5,881 nucleotides of DNA from an uncultured Endomicrobiia bacterium. GTDB taxonomy: Bacteria; Elusimicrobiota; Endomicrobiia; Endomicrobiales; Endomicrobiaceae. Shown piece after piece: positions 1 to 5,881 of this stretch. Where the stretch lies: assembly GCA_905236115.1 (NCBI GenBank), contig CAJOOL010000269.1:1-5881 (forward strand). The letters are read 5' to 3'. Each line of letters begins with the position of its first letter. The stretch's first letter is position 1. Position numbers and translations under genes: made by a program. The notes under the pieces were generated by a model. The model did not search any database, was not told where the DNA came from, and saw only the letters and a program-made list of their open reading frames with translations.

Positions 1-306
1 CTGTTCTTCTTGTCTGGATAAATTCCCTGCCGCTGCTTCCTGTTCCAATTCTTCTATGGTCATTGCGGCTCTGTCATTTTCTTTAAGATATTCTTTCGCA
101 CCGGAAGCATCCATATTATCATATTCTGCCATTAAGAATATCATATTTCTTATGTATGTGTATACGGCATTGTCATTTTCTTCTTCGCCGTTGTAGTATT
201 GTCCGCCCGAAACATTTTCCTCAAGTGATTTTTTCATTTCTTCACGTTGAGCTGCACTCATCTCAGGAGGCAAATAATTTGCCAAGAAAGAATCTAAATC
301 AAATCC
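1..306 (-). other. Acidic helical tail running off the left edge (residues 1859-1960)
   Basis: Residues 1859-1960 are Glu/Asp/Asn/Ala-rich and contain two likely helices, SAAQREEMKKSLEEN (1875-1889) and VYTYIRNMIFLMAEYDNM (1906-1923). The segment ends in a very acidic stretch (1943-1960), and the chain is still open at the last codon, Q1960. Nothing marks a domain end or a terminator, so the protein continues. No family is recognised. Confidence 0.55.
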
Positions 307-3300
307 GTTAGCTTGTGAACTTTTCAACACATCCACCGTTCCGGAATGTCCCGACCATGTTTCAAACGTTACTGTAACATTCTTATTTTCCGCATCGTAA
401 TTTACTTTAAACGTTTTAAATTCCGTTCCTGCACCCGTAAGCTCGCTCTTTAAATCATTCATATCAGCATACGCATTAAATGCCGTATTTATGCTGTCTA
501 TGCCGCTGTCTTTATCGGTAACGTTAAACGGCTGTATATCCATAGACATACCGTCTCTTGTAAGACGCAGGGTTATTTCGCCCTTATTTCTTCCCTGCAA
601 GTCGGAATCTTTTTCCGTAATATTTTCTACCTTAAACCCGTATTCTTCTCTTAATTTCTTATTTACCTGAGGCAATGACATCTCTTCATTGCCGAAAATA
701 TTGGCACCGTAAACCAAAGTATATCCCGCATCAGTAAAGAAATTTTTAACATCCTGCGGAGTTTCGTCGGTAATTATAACTTTACTGCCTTTCAATATTT
801 GCAAATCGTATTTTTCAGCCAGCATTGCCGTGCCGTCTTTCTTACCTGCGGATGCCGCCTGAAGAACGTTAAATTTAACTTCCAGATTTTTTATCGTCTG
901 TGCGGAAACAGCCGTGGAATTCTGCAATGCAGATACGGAAGAAGATACTGCCGCAAGGGTATTGCTCAAAGCAGTGTATTCAAGTCTTCTGTCTTCAAAT
1001 TCGGCTTTTCTGAGCCTCTGCTGCCTTGTTCCTAATTTCTCAATATTGTCTATAACAATCTGTCCGCGTTTTAAAAGTACCTGTGCATAAACGAGTTTTT
1101 CATTTAATGCTTCCAGATTTTTCTTGGTGGGCAAAAGAAGTGCTTTTTTGGAAGCTGCCGTCGCATCGGCAAGAGCTTGGTCAACAAGTTTAAAATAATT
1201 TTCTCCTGTAGGTATTGAATTTAATTCATATACTTTATAGCCTTTTTCCTGCAAAAGTTCCTTATCTTCGGCACTTAATACTGAATATCTTTTATCCGTT
1301 ATGATAACTTTATCGTCTTCGGAAAGAATATATCTTGCTTCATTCTTTTCCTGTTTTAAATTTTCTATTATCTCATTAACTCTTTCGGTTTTCTGTTCTT
1401 CGGCTATTTCTTCTTCGGTTTTTTCAGTTTCGGTTTCTGCAGTCGTTTCTTCAGCCGCTTCTTCGGCGGGTTTCTCTTCGGTAAACAGGCTTGCTACGGC
1501 CTGTGCTATTGTTTTTTGGCTGTCTTCCTGCTGAACAACGGTATTTTGCTGAGCTTCTATCTGTTTTACCGTTCCGGAAAGCGGAGCGGCAAAACCGATA
1601 ACAGACATCAACAGCTGTGCATACGGTCTGGTCTTTTCATTGTATAACAGGAATACATATATACCGAATAACAACAGCCCTATCCCCAATGAAGTTAAAG
1701 AGGTCAACCCGAATGCCGACAAAAGTGCAGCCTCGGAAGAGAACAATACACCTGCCAATCCTGCAACAAATATTTTTAAACTGCCTGCCGCCGCTATTGC
1801 AGATATTGCGGCACTTATCGTTCCGCCTTTGATAACGCCCAATAATACGGAAGCTCCCATCGCGGCTACAGGTGTAGCTATCTTGGCTATATCTTTAAAG
1901 CCGGAAGCTTTCTTGCCGGAAATTTCTTCCAAAGGTTTCTTTATGTAGCTTGTTTTCTTCCAGAATCTAAACGCACCGAAAATACCCGTCATCAACATAA
2001 AAGGTATCAAAGCACCCAAGAACACTCCTATTACAGGAAGAGTTAATATACCGACTTTCAGTAAAATTAACGCAGGAATTATCATAGCCAGTGTTACGCC
2101 GGCCGTTGTAAGGAAAGTTTTTGTTGATACTGAATCAACATCTTTATAGAAAAATGCCGGCACACCGTATTGAACAAAAAGCAGTGCCCCTACGGCAATA
2201 AGTGCCATCCACCATGTTACCACAGGCAAAGCCGTTGCGGCAATGGCAACCACGCCTAAAGTAAATGTATTTGCTACAATATTTGTTTTGGTCTGGGTAA
2301 TATCGGAAACGGATTTTGTTTTTGCAACAGCCTTAATATCTTTAAAGAAGTTCGTTACTGCATCTATTATTACAACCGTCAAACCTTTCTTTTCTACATC
2401 AGCTCTCAATACATCAGCTCTCAATTTCTTAAAGCTGAAATCTTCAAAATGTCCGCCGCTTATAAGCACCAAAAGTGCCGTAGCAATAAGCACCACAACA
2501 GCACCTTTAAATGCCAGTGTTACCAATGCAGCCTGAGCCATTGTTACACCTACGCCTAAAAGAACTACCGATGCCAAAGAACTTAACTGAACCGTGGAAG
2601 ACAACGCTTTTGTCAGTATGGAAATTAAAGCGGGCTGTAAATGTTTAGCATTACCCGTAAGAGCTAATTTTGATAAAGCACTGTTAACGCCTCTGTCCTG
2701 CAAGTCCGCATTTATTTTATTGGTTAAAGGCTTCAATGCCGTAAATGCCAAAATAACAATGAAAGTTACGGCTACCCAGCCCCAGCTTAATGCAACGCCC
2801 GCACCCAATGCAGTGCCTGCTATTATCTTGGCTACACCTGCAGTAAATGCACCAGTAATGACACCTTTTATAATAAGGCTGGAGAAACTTCCTACAGCAC
2901 CTACAAGTTTTAAAACACCCTTTACAGTTTCGTTTGTCGGTTTATCTTTCAGATCTACCAGTAAAGACATACCGTATTTTTCAAATACTCTTCCCTGCAA
3001 ATTATCCGTAGCCGCATCAAATAATCCCTCAGCTTCGGAATCCTGGTTTCTGTCGGCAACACTGAACAGAGACTTATCAAAACCGTCCTGGAAAGCACTT
3101 CCCAGTCTCTTGTTGGAATCTGAATATGCGTTCAATGCCGCAATATATTCCTGCTCATAAAGAGCCGAAAATACGGCAAACAATGCTTTTACAAAATCGG
3201 CATTTATATCCTGTGCACCTTCTTTGCCGTAGTTTTCCAATACGTTTATTATTGCATCAAATTGCTTATTGTTGTTCTGTTGTTTCAGTTTTTCTACTAA

Positions 3301-5881
3301 ATTTTTTCTTAATTTGTCACTCTCTCTTAATTTTCCTGCTATCTCTTCCAATGTCGTGTCTGCGTTTTCTCTTAAAAATGCCGCTAATTTATTTTTCATA
3401 GAAGACATTATTTTCTTCTGAGCTTCTATAAATGTCCATTCGTCTTTCGTTTTTCTCTGTGTAGCTCTGGTGGAAGACAGCTCGCTTCTGGCGTTGTTTC
3501 TTCTCATTCTGTCTATGGCATCGGCTGCCTGTTTAGCTGTTTTTCCTCTTCTTAATACGTTGCCGCTGTTGTCCAAGACATATTCATTTACCATGTTATC
3601 GGTTCTTTGTGCCATCGCTGCCATAAATGCCAGCTCTCTTTCGGAAGCAGTCTTGGTACCGGTTTTTTTAGCGGAGTTAAGCACCATTTTTGCCGCCATT
3701 TTTTGGCTTCTTGTTCTGTCCGTATCTTCGGTTTTTCTGACTGCACCGTTCTTTATATCGGCTGCCAATTTTTTCAATACGGCAATATCTTCCTGAGTAG
3801 TTTCATCTTCTTCAATATCGGCTACATTGGTAATGGCGATATACATACCTTTAGTTCCGCCTCTTCCTACTCTGGCTTTAAACTGGTCTTCAATATCGCC
3901 GTCTATATCCCAGCTGAGGTTAAATGCCGTCAGCGTATCTACCAAAGAACCCTCATTAAATAAATTCTGTTTGGTCCTTCCTGTTATTATAAATTCTTTC
4001 TTACTTAAACTTTCAATTTCTGCTTTTATGGCAGCATCAGCTTTTATGGCTTCTTGTATTTCTTCTTCGCTCTTGCCTTTTAAATCTTTTCTTATTTGTG
4101 CAATGCGTGGTGCAATACGCTGTTCAAGATATTCGCTTATTTTATCCTGCACTCTCTCGCCTGCTTCAAGACGTATAACGATATGTTTTTCTCTTAATTT
4201 TTTCTGTTCTTTGTCAATCTTTTCCTTTGTTGCTTTCACAACTGCCGGGTCTGCACCCTCTTCGGCTTTAAAAGCTTCTTCTATATCATTCAATTCTTTT
4301 GCCAAAGTTGCATTTATTATATCCTCGTCGCTCGTTTTGCTCGTTACGATTTTTGCGGCGTCTTTTACTCTGTCAGCTAAAGGTTTCGGGTCTACACCGG
4401 TTGCAATTAAAGCCGTAGATACCACGTTCATTCCCGGTATCATTGTTAAATATGTAAATGCCTCATCGGATGTCTGCGGTGTTATCTTTAATCCGTTGGA
4501 AAGTTCTATTTCCGGTAACGGTTCTCCGTCAACAATTAAATATACCGGTTTGCCGTCAGCTTTTAATTGCTCGGCTAATCTTCTTGCATGTTCAACATTG
4601 TTTGCTTTGATAATATTGGCGTTATTTCCTCTGATTTCCGCCTGTTCCAAAATTCCTTTAAATACTTCATACTGTTCATCTGCGGAAGAAACCAACGTTC
4701 TGAATGCTTCGGAAGATACCGCACCGCCGGAAGTTTTTAACTCTACAACATCTCTTCCGTATAAGCTCTTTACAGTAGCTTTATTGATGGTTCCGGTCAT
4801 ACCGCCCCAGCCTTCCAAAACACTGCTTTCCAGAAATGCGTTTACGCTCATTCTGCTACCGGCATTGTTTAAGAAAGTATAAGCTACTTTTCTGTCTTCC
4901 TGTGTTCCGCCGAGTTTATCATTGATAAATATTTCCAGAGCGAGCTGTTTTTCTTCCATCTTCTTATCGGTAAGCTCGGTAGTCAGTCTGTCCAGAAGTT
5001 TTACTACTTTGGATATATTCTTTTCTCTGGCTTCCTCTAAAGTTTTCATCCACAAGGTTTCCAGCTCTTCTTTCGTCTTTACTTTGCCATTGTTTTCATT
5101 CCAAAATTTAGTTCTTAATTCTTCAACCTGTTGCTGAGTAAGATTAACTTTGTCATCCGTTAAGGCATAATCTTTACCCTCTACAAATTTATATCTTGCT
5201 TCCAGTGCATCCTGTATCAAGTCCAATATTTCATAATCCGTCAATCCGTCGGCAGCTTCACCTGCTGCTGCTTTAAAAGAACTTACTGCCGTCTTTTTCC
5301 CTTTATTTGTAATTTCTATTTTTTTATCGGTCTGAACAAAATCAGTGTCTTTTTTCATGCTGTCTCTTACAACCTGAAAAGCAACCAGCTGATTTTTATA
5401 TACGTCCTGTGCGTTTGCTCTTTCTTCACCGGAAATAGAGAACGTATCGCTGGCACCCTGCACCAGCACTTTATGGATTTCATCCATCAACAGATACCAT
5501 TTTTTCTGTGTGATTGTTTTTTCGTCTTCGGCAGCGTCCAAATCTTTCTGAATACTGAATATAAACTCCGAAACGGAAGAACCGATAATTGAATTGGAGT
5601 TTTTATACATTTCGTGTTTGGAAAGGCCTTCTTGTTTTTCCTTAGTAAAACCTTTTCCGTCATAAGTGAGTGTCCACAGTTCGTTCTGTTGGTCGTCGGA
5701 TTCGTCTACGTAACCTAAAGTATACTTTCCGCCTCTTTTATTTATAAAATCATCCTTTAACGTACCATTCTGTTCCAGCAGCTGCTGAAGCATACCTAAA
5801 GATTTTTCTATAAATCTATGTCCCAGTGCTGCGGTATTGGTGGAATATAAAGTATTTTTACCGTTTAAAAATAAATAAGCC
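1..5881 (-). CDS. Internal fragment of a giant SecA-like, multi-spanning membrane protein (both ends outside the window)
   Basis: One minus-strand frame is open for all 1960 complete codons. No start can be assigned, because the right edge already lies inside a SecA-like motor domain. No stop occurs before the left edge. Domain order is SecA-like motor (1-690), charged helical region (691-985), polytopic membrane region (986-1436), Glu/Thr-rich linker (1467-1500), two divergent KVIITD units around a coiled-coil-like stretch (1517-1729), a partly beta-rich segment (1740-1858) and an acidic helical tail (1859-1960). Ordinary SecA is about 800-900 residues and has no membrane helices, so this is not a housekeeping secA. 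Arginine is nearly always AGA. No cysteine codon is present. The likely location is the inner membrane, with the motor in the cytoplasm. The function is unknown; a role in translocating itself or a partner is inference. I am very sure of the frame and fairly sure of the SecA relationship. Confidence 0.95.
307..663 (-). other. Partly beta-rich segment of unknown family (residues 1740-1858)
   Basis: Alternating hydrophobic and polar residues suggest strands at 1768-1774 (EITLRLT), 1778-1786, 1821-1827 (FKTFKVN), 1834-1842 (NVTVTFETW) and 1846-1852. A helix is likely at 1797-1815. The order could form a small beta-sheet module like those common in extracytoplasmic proteins, but I do not recognise it. 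It follows unit B directly and contains no cysteine. Confidence 0.45.
694..810 (-). repeat. Repeat unit B with KVIITD core (residues 1691-1729)
   Basis: Unit B runs Y-D-L, KVIITD (1700-1705), a helix (TPQDVKNFFTDAG) and a strand GYTLVYGAN (1719-1727). It matches unit A in the six-residue core and in the GY that opens the last strand; the helix is four residues shorter. The following residues (LPQVNKKLREEYGFKVENI, 1736-1754) suggest a further helix and strand. The function is unknown. Confidence 0.6.
841..1203 (-). other. Coiled-coil-like helical stretch between the two repeat units (residues 1560-1680)
   Basis: Residues 1585-1680 have heptad-like spacing of Leu, Ile and Val with Lys, Glu, Arg and Gln between. 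Examples are NLEALNEKLVYAQVLL (1588-1603), IEKLGTRQQRLRKAEF (1614-1629) and IKNLEVKFNVLQAAS (1663-1677). The middle (1643-1662) is rich in Ser, Ala and Val. I infer a helical hairpin or coiled coil that spaces the two KVIITD units. No catalytic motif is seen. Confidence 0.55.
1213..1332 (-). repeat. Repeat unit A with KVIITD core (residues 1517-1556)
   Basis: Unit A runs Y-I-L, then KVIITD (1524-1529), a predicted helix (SAEDKELLQEKG) and a strand GYKVYELN (1547-1554). The second copy lies about 176 residues downstream and shares the same order. The fold looks like a small beta-alpha-beta unit. No known family is recognised. The similarity is at protein level only; the DNA of the two copies has diverged (gttatcataacggat against gttataattaccgac for the VIITD core). 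Confidence 0.6.
1381..1482 (-). other. Glu/Thr-rich low-complexity linker (residues 1467-1500)
   Basis: Immediately after the last hydrophobic segment and a Gln-rich stretch (1440-1460), residues 1467-1499 contain about 15 glutamates and 8 threonines, with Ala and Lys making up most of the rest. On the plus strand this appears as repeated ttcggttt/cttcgg strings. Such stretches are normally disordered spacers. It separates the membrane region from the folded units that follow. Confidence 0.85.
1573..2925 (-). other. Polytopic membrane region with about 10-13 hydrophobic segments (residues 986-1436)
   Basis: Hydrophobic runs judged by eye lie near 1006-1030, 1033-1049, 1100-1124, 1126-1141, 1206-1222, 1225-1245, 1257-1274, 1276-1304, 1334-1350, 1353-1380 (one or two passes), 1385-1413 and possibly 1421-1436. 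Many are Ala/Gly/Val-rich, with aromatic belts such as WGW (1033-1035) and WW (1223-1224). The first eight fall into four hairpins separated by loops carrying many Lys or Arg: 1050-1091, 1142-1199, 1246-1256 and 1305-1333. By the positive-inside rule those loops are cytoplasmic, the same side as the SecA-like motor. I do not recognise a transporter or SecY family here. The exact segment count is uncertain. Confidence 0.8.
2395..2424 (-). repeat. Perfect 15-bp tandem duplication encoding LRADV-LRADV
   Basis: Bases 2395-2409 and 2410-2424 are identical on the plus strand (tacatcagctctcaa, twice). Read on the minus strand they give ttgagagctgatgta twice, which is residues 1153-1162. The unit is a multiple of three, so the frame is kept. 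It lies in the Lys-rich loop between two membrane hairpins. Perfect identity, including synonymous sites, suggests a recent slippage event. Confidence 0.97.
2926..3810 (-). other. Charged, mostly helical region of unknown family (residues 691-985)
   Basis: Where SecA carries its helical scaffold, wing and C-terminal linker, this protein has about 295 residues rich in Lys, Arg, Glu, Ala and Asn. There are basic patches at 778-813 and amphipathic helix-like stretches at 820-880 and 893-920. I see no SecA sequence such as RKQLLEYDDV. The region contains no proline and no cysteine. It lies between the motor and the first membrane segment, so it probably transmits motion or tethers the motor to the membrane; this is inference from position. 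A highly diverged scaffold helix cannot be excluded. Confidence 0.6.
3847..3885 (-). other. Motif VI (arginine-finger motif) of the SecA-like motor
   Basis: Residues 666-678 read QFKARVGRGGTKG. SecA has QLRGRSGRQGDPG. The Gln, both Arg (R670, R673), the first Gly (G672) and the last two Gly positions (G675, G678) align without a gap. The flanks also fit: DGDIED matches SRRIDN before it, and MYIAITN matches the SRFYLSMED strand after it. In SecA these arginines contact ATP across the lobe interface, so their retention argues for selection on nucleotide binding. Confidence 0.85.
3931..4422 (-). other. Degenerate motif V area with a long helical insert (residues 487-650)
   Basis: SecA has a strict AGRGTDI motif V before motif VI. 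Nothing here matches it. The best candidate is STALIATGVD (488-497), which resembles the TIATNMAGRGTD context but has lost the AGRG core. Between it and motif VI lie about 150 extra residues (roughly 500-650) that are Lys/Glu/Ala-rich and likely helical. A strand FIITGRTKQN (630-639) could be the counterpart of HIIGTERHES. The insert includes a short patch of unusual codons at 570-592. Confidence 0.45.
4528..4623 (-). other. Motif IV-like start of the second motor lobe
   Basis: Residues 420-451 contain a strand (ANIIKANN), a helix (VEHARRLAEQLKADG) and a strand (PVYLIVDG). This follows SecA VLVGTxSIExSE, then the helix ending in L..xGI, then the HNVLNAK strand. The spacing from the DVVEL strand and the upstream helix (EQYEVFKGILEQ) fits. 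The identity is weak residue by residue; the call rests on order and predicted secondary structure. Confidence 0.55.
4789..4803 (-). other. GMTGT signature of the SecA-like motor
   Basis: Residues 360-364 read G-M-T-G-T, preceded by FLESSVLEGWG (349-359). SecA has the corresponding FQNxFRLYxKLAGMTGTA. This is one of the most SecA-specific motifs and marks the end of the first nucleotide-binding lobe. It is followed at the expected distance by YGRDVVEL, the counterpart of the YxLDVVxIPTN strand; the PTNRP prolines are missing. Confidence 0.85.
4855..5437 (-). other. Preprotein-crosslinking-like segment plus a helical insert (residues 149-342)
   Basis: In SecA the preprotein-crosslinking domain is inserted between motif II and GMTGT and clamps the substrate chain. 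Here residues 149-246 keep its landmarks: SGEERANAQDVYKN, FVQTDKKIEIT, and ALEARYKFVEGKDYALTDDKV, split here at positions 225-245. The stretch from SG to the ALEAR helix is about 75 residues, against about 115 in E. coli SecA by my recollection. The VDEHTGR-type loop expected after KDG/KDY is absent. In its place residues 248-342 form a charged, helix-favouring insert rich in Glu and Lys. Substrate contact is family-based inference; the shortened clamp may bind something other than ordinary preproteins. Confidence 0.6.
5473..5484 (-). other. Walker B / motif II DEIH box of the SecA-like motor
   Basis: Residues D133-E134-I135-H136 sit after a hydrophobic strand (WYLLM). In SecA the equivalent is DEVD, where the Asp coordinates magnesium and the Glu activates water for ATP hydrolysis. 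Both acidic residues are kept; only the last position changes from Asp to His, giving a DExH form. The downstream SISG matches the IISG that follows the SecA box, although the EARTP stretch between them has become GASDT. Confidence 0.85.

Larger units (their letters stand above)
3811..5881 (-). other. Divergent SecA-like DEAD/H motor domain (residues 1-690)
   Basis: SecA is the ATPase that drives preproteins through SecYEG. The signatures come in SecA order, compared with the family from memory. AYLFLNGKNTLY (1-12) matches the AYLNALTGKGVHVV strand after Walker A. IIGSSVSEF (98-106) matches the YGTNNEFGFDYLRD stretch. LLMDEIHKVL (130-139) is Walker B, with SISG (148-151) matching the following IISG. 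FVQTDKKIEIT (181-191) matches the VDEKxxxVxLT strand. ALEARYKFVEGKDY (225-238) matches ALRAHxLFxRDVDY. GMTGT is at 360-364, followed by YGRDVVEL (374-381), matching YxLDVVxIPTN. Motif VI is at 666-678. Extra segments lie near 45-82, 248-342 and 500-650. Walker A should lie just beyond the right edge. The SecA helical scaffold and wing are not recognisable after 690. A related superfamily 2 helicase is less likely, because GMTGT and the crosslinking-like segment are SecA-specific. Confidence 0.85.

Noticed and set aside
1381..1482. Possible simple-sequence DNA repeat (ttcggttt strings) as a regulatory or phase-variable tract
   Set aside because: The strings are irregular and are explained by Glu-Thr codons (gaa, acc, act). 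There is no uniform unit that would slip.
799..1948. Several short plus-strand open frames, 70-100 codons
   Set aside because: They overlap each other in different frames, lie antisense to one continuous coding frame, and include Ser/Val/Phe low-complexity that is just the complement of the Glu/Thr linker.
2594..3160. Plus-strand open frame of 188 codons with hydrophobic stretches
   Set aside because: It mirrors the opposite strand of the stalk and first membrane hairpins. The composition follows from the complement of Ala/Lys/Glu codons. There is no ribosome binding site of note and no family match.
3827..4882. Plus-strand open frame of 351 codons
   Set aside because: It is antisense to the SecA-like motor. 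The translation is Ser/Leu/Ala-rich without recognisable domains, and the minus-strand frame carries conserved SecA motifs over the same bases.
5062..5210. Similarity between ARYKFVEGKDYALTDD (228-243) and the EARYILSEDDKVIITD unit (1514-1529), suggesting a third repeat copy
   Set aside because: The first segment is already explained by the SecA ALRAHxLFxRDVDYIVKD match. The shared letters are few and out of register with the KVIITD core.
1..5881. An ordinary housekeeping secA gene
   Set aside because: Length, missing motif V, missing scaffold and wing, and the fused membrane region are all incompatible with a normal SecA.

Overview
The window is a single protein-coding stretch. On the minus strand one reading frame stays open from the right edge (first complete codon at 5880-5878) to the left edge (last codon at 3-1). 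That is 1960 codons with no stop, no credible start and no intergenic gap, so this is an internal slice of one very large gene whose two ends both lie outside the window. I found no other credible gene, RNA gene, terminator, promoter or insertion sequence. Plus-strand open frames are antisense shadows of this gene. Residues below are numbered from the right edge (residue n starts at base 5883-3n).

Layout in protein order, right to left on the map. (1) Residues 1-690 (5881-3811) follow the SecA preprotein-translocase motor from just after the expected Walker A loop. They show the AYL helix, the region before motif II, a DEIH Walker B box, a shortened preprotein-crosslinking-like segment, the GMTGT signature, a motif IV-like strand-helix, and a clear motif VI (Q-x3-R-x-G-R-x-G-x2-G). 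Several inserts interrupt it and motif V is not recognisable. (2) Residues 691-985 (3810-2926) are charged and mostly helical, with no family I recognise. (3) Residues 986-1436 (2925-1573) are a membrane region with roughly 10-13 hydrophobic segments, mostly paired and separated by Lys-rich loops. (4) Residues 1467-1500 (1482-1381) are a Glu/Thr-rich linker. (5) Residues 1517-1729 (1332-694) hold two divergent copies of a beta-alpha-beta-like unit sharing a KVIITD core, with a coiled-coil-like stretch between them. (6) Residues 1740-1858 are partly beta-rich, and 1859-1960 are acidic and helical, running off the left edge.

Taken together, the protein looks like a SecA-type ATPase fused in cis to a multi-spanning membrane domain and a long, probably surface or periplasmic, extension. 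The 1960 residues contain no cysteine, and prolines are absent from residues 1-444 and 592-980. The organism is a bacterium of moderate to low GC that uses AGA almost exclusively for arginine. From general knowledge, enormous open frames of this kind are reported from uncultivated lineages such as Omnitrophota. That assignment is a guess, because no taxonomic marker is present.
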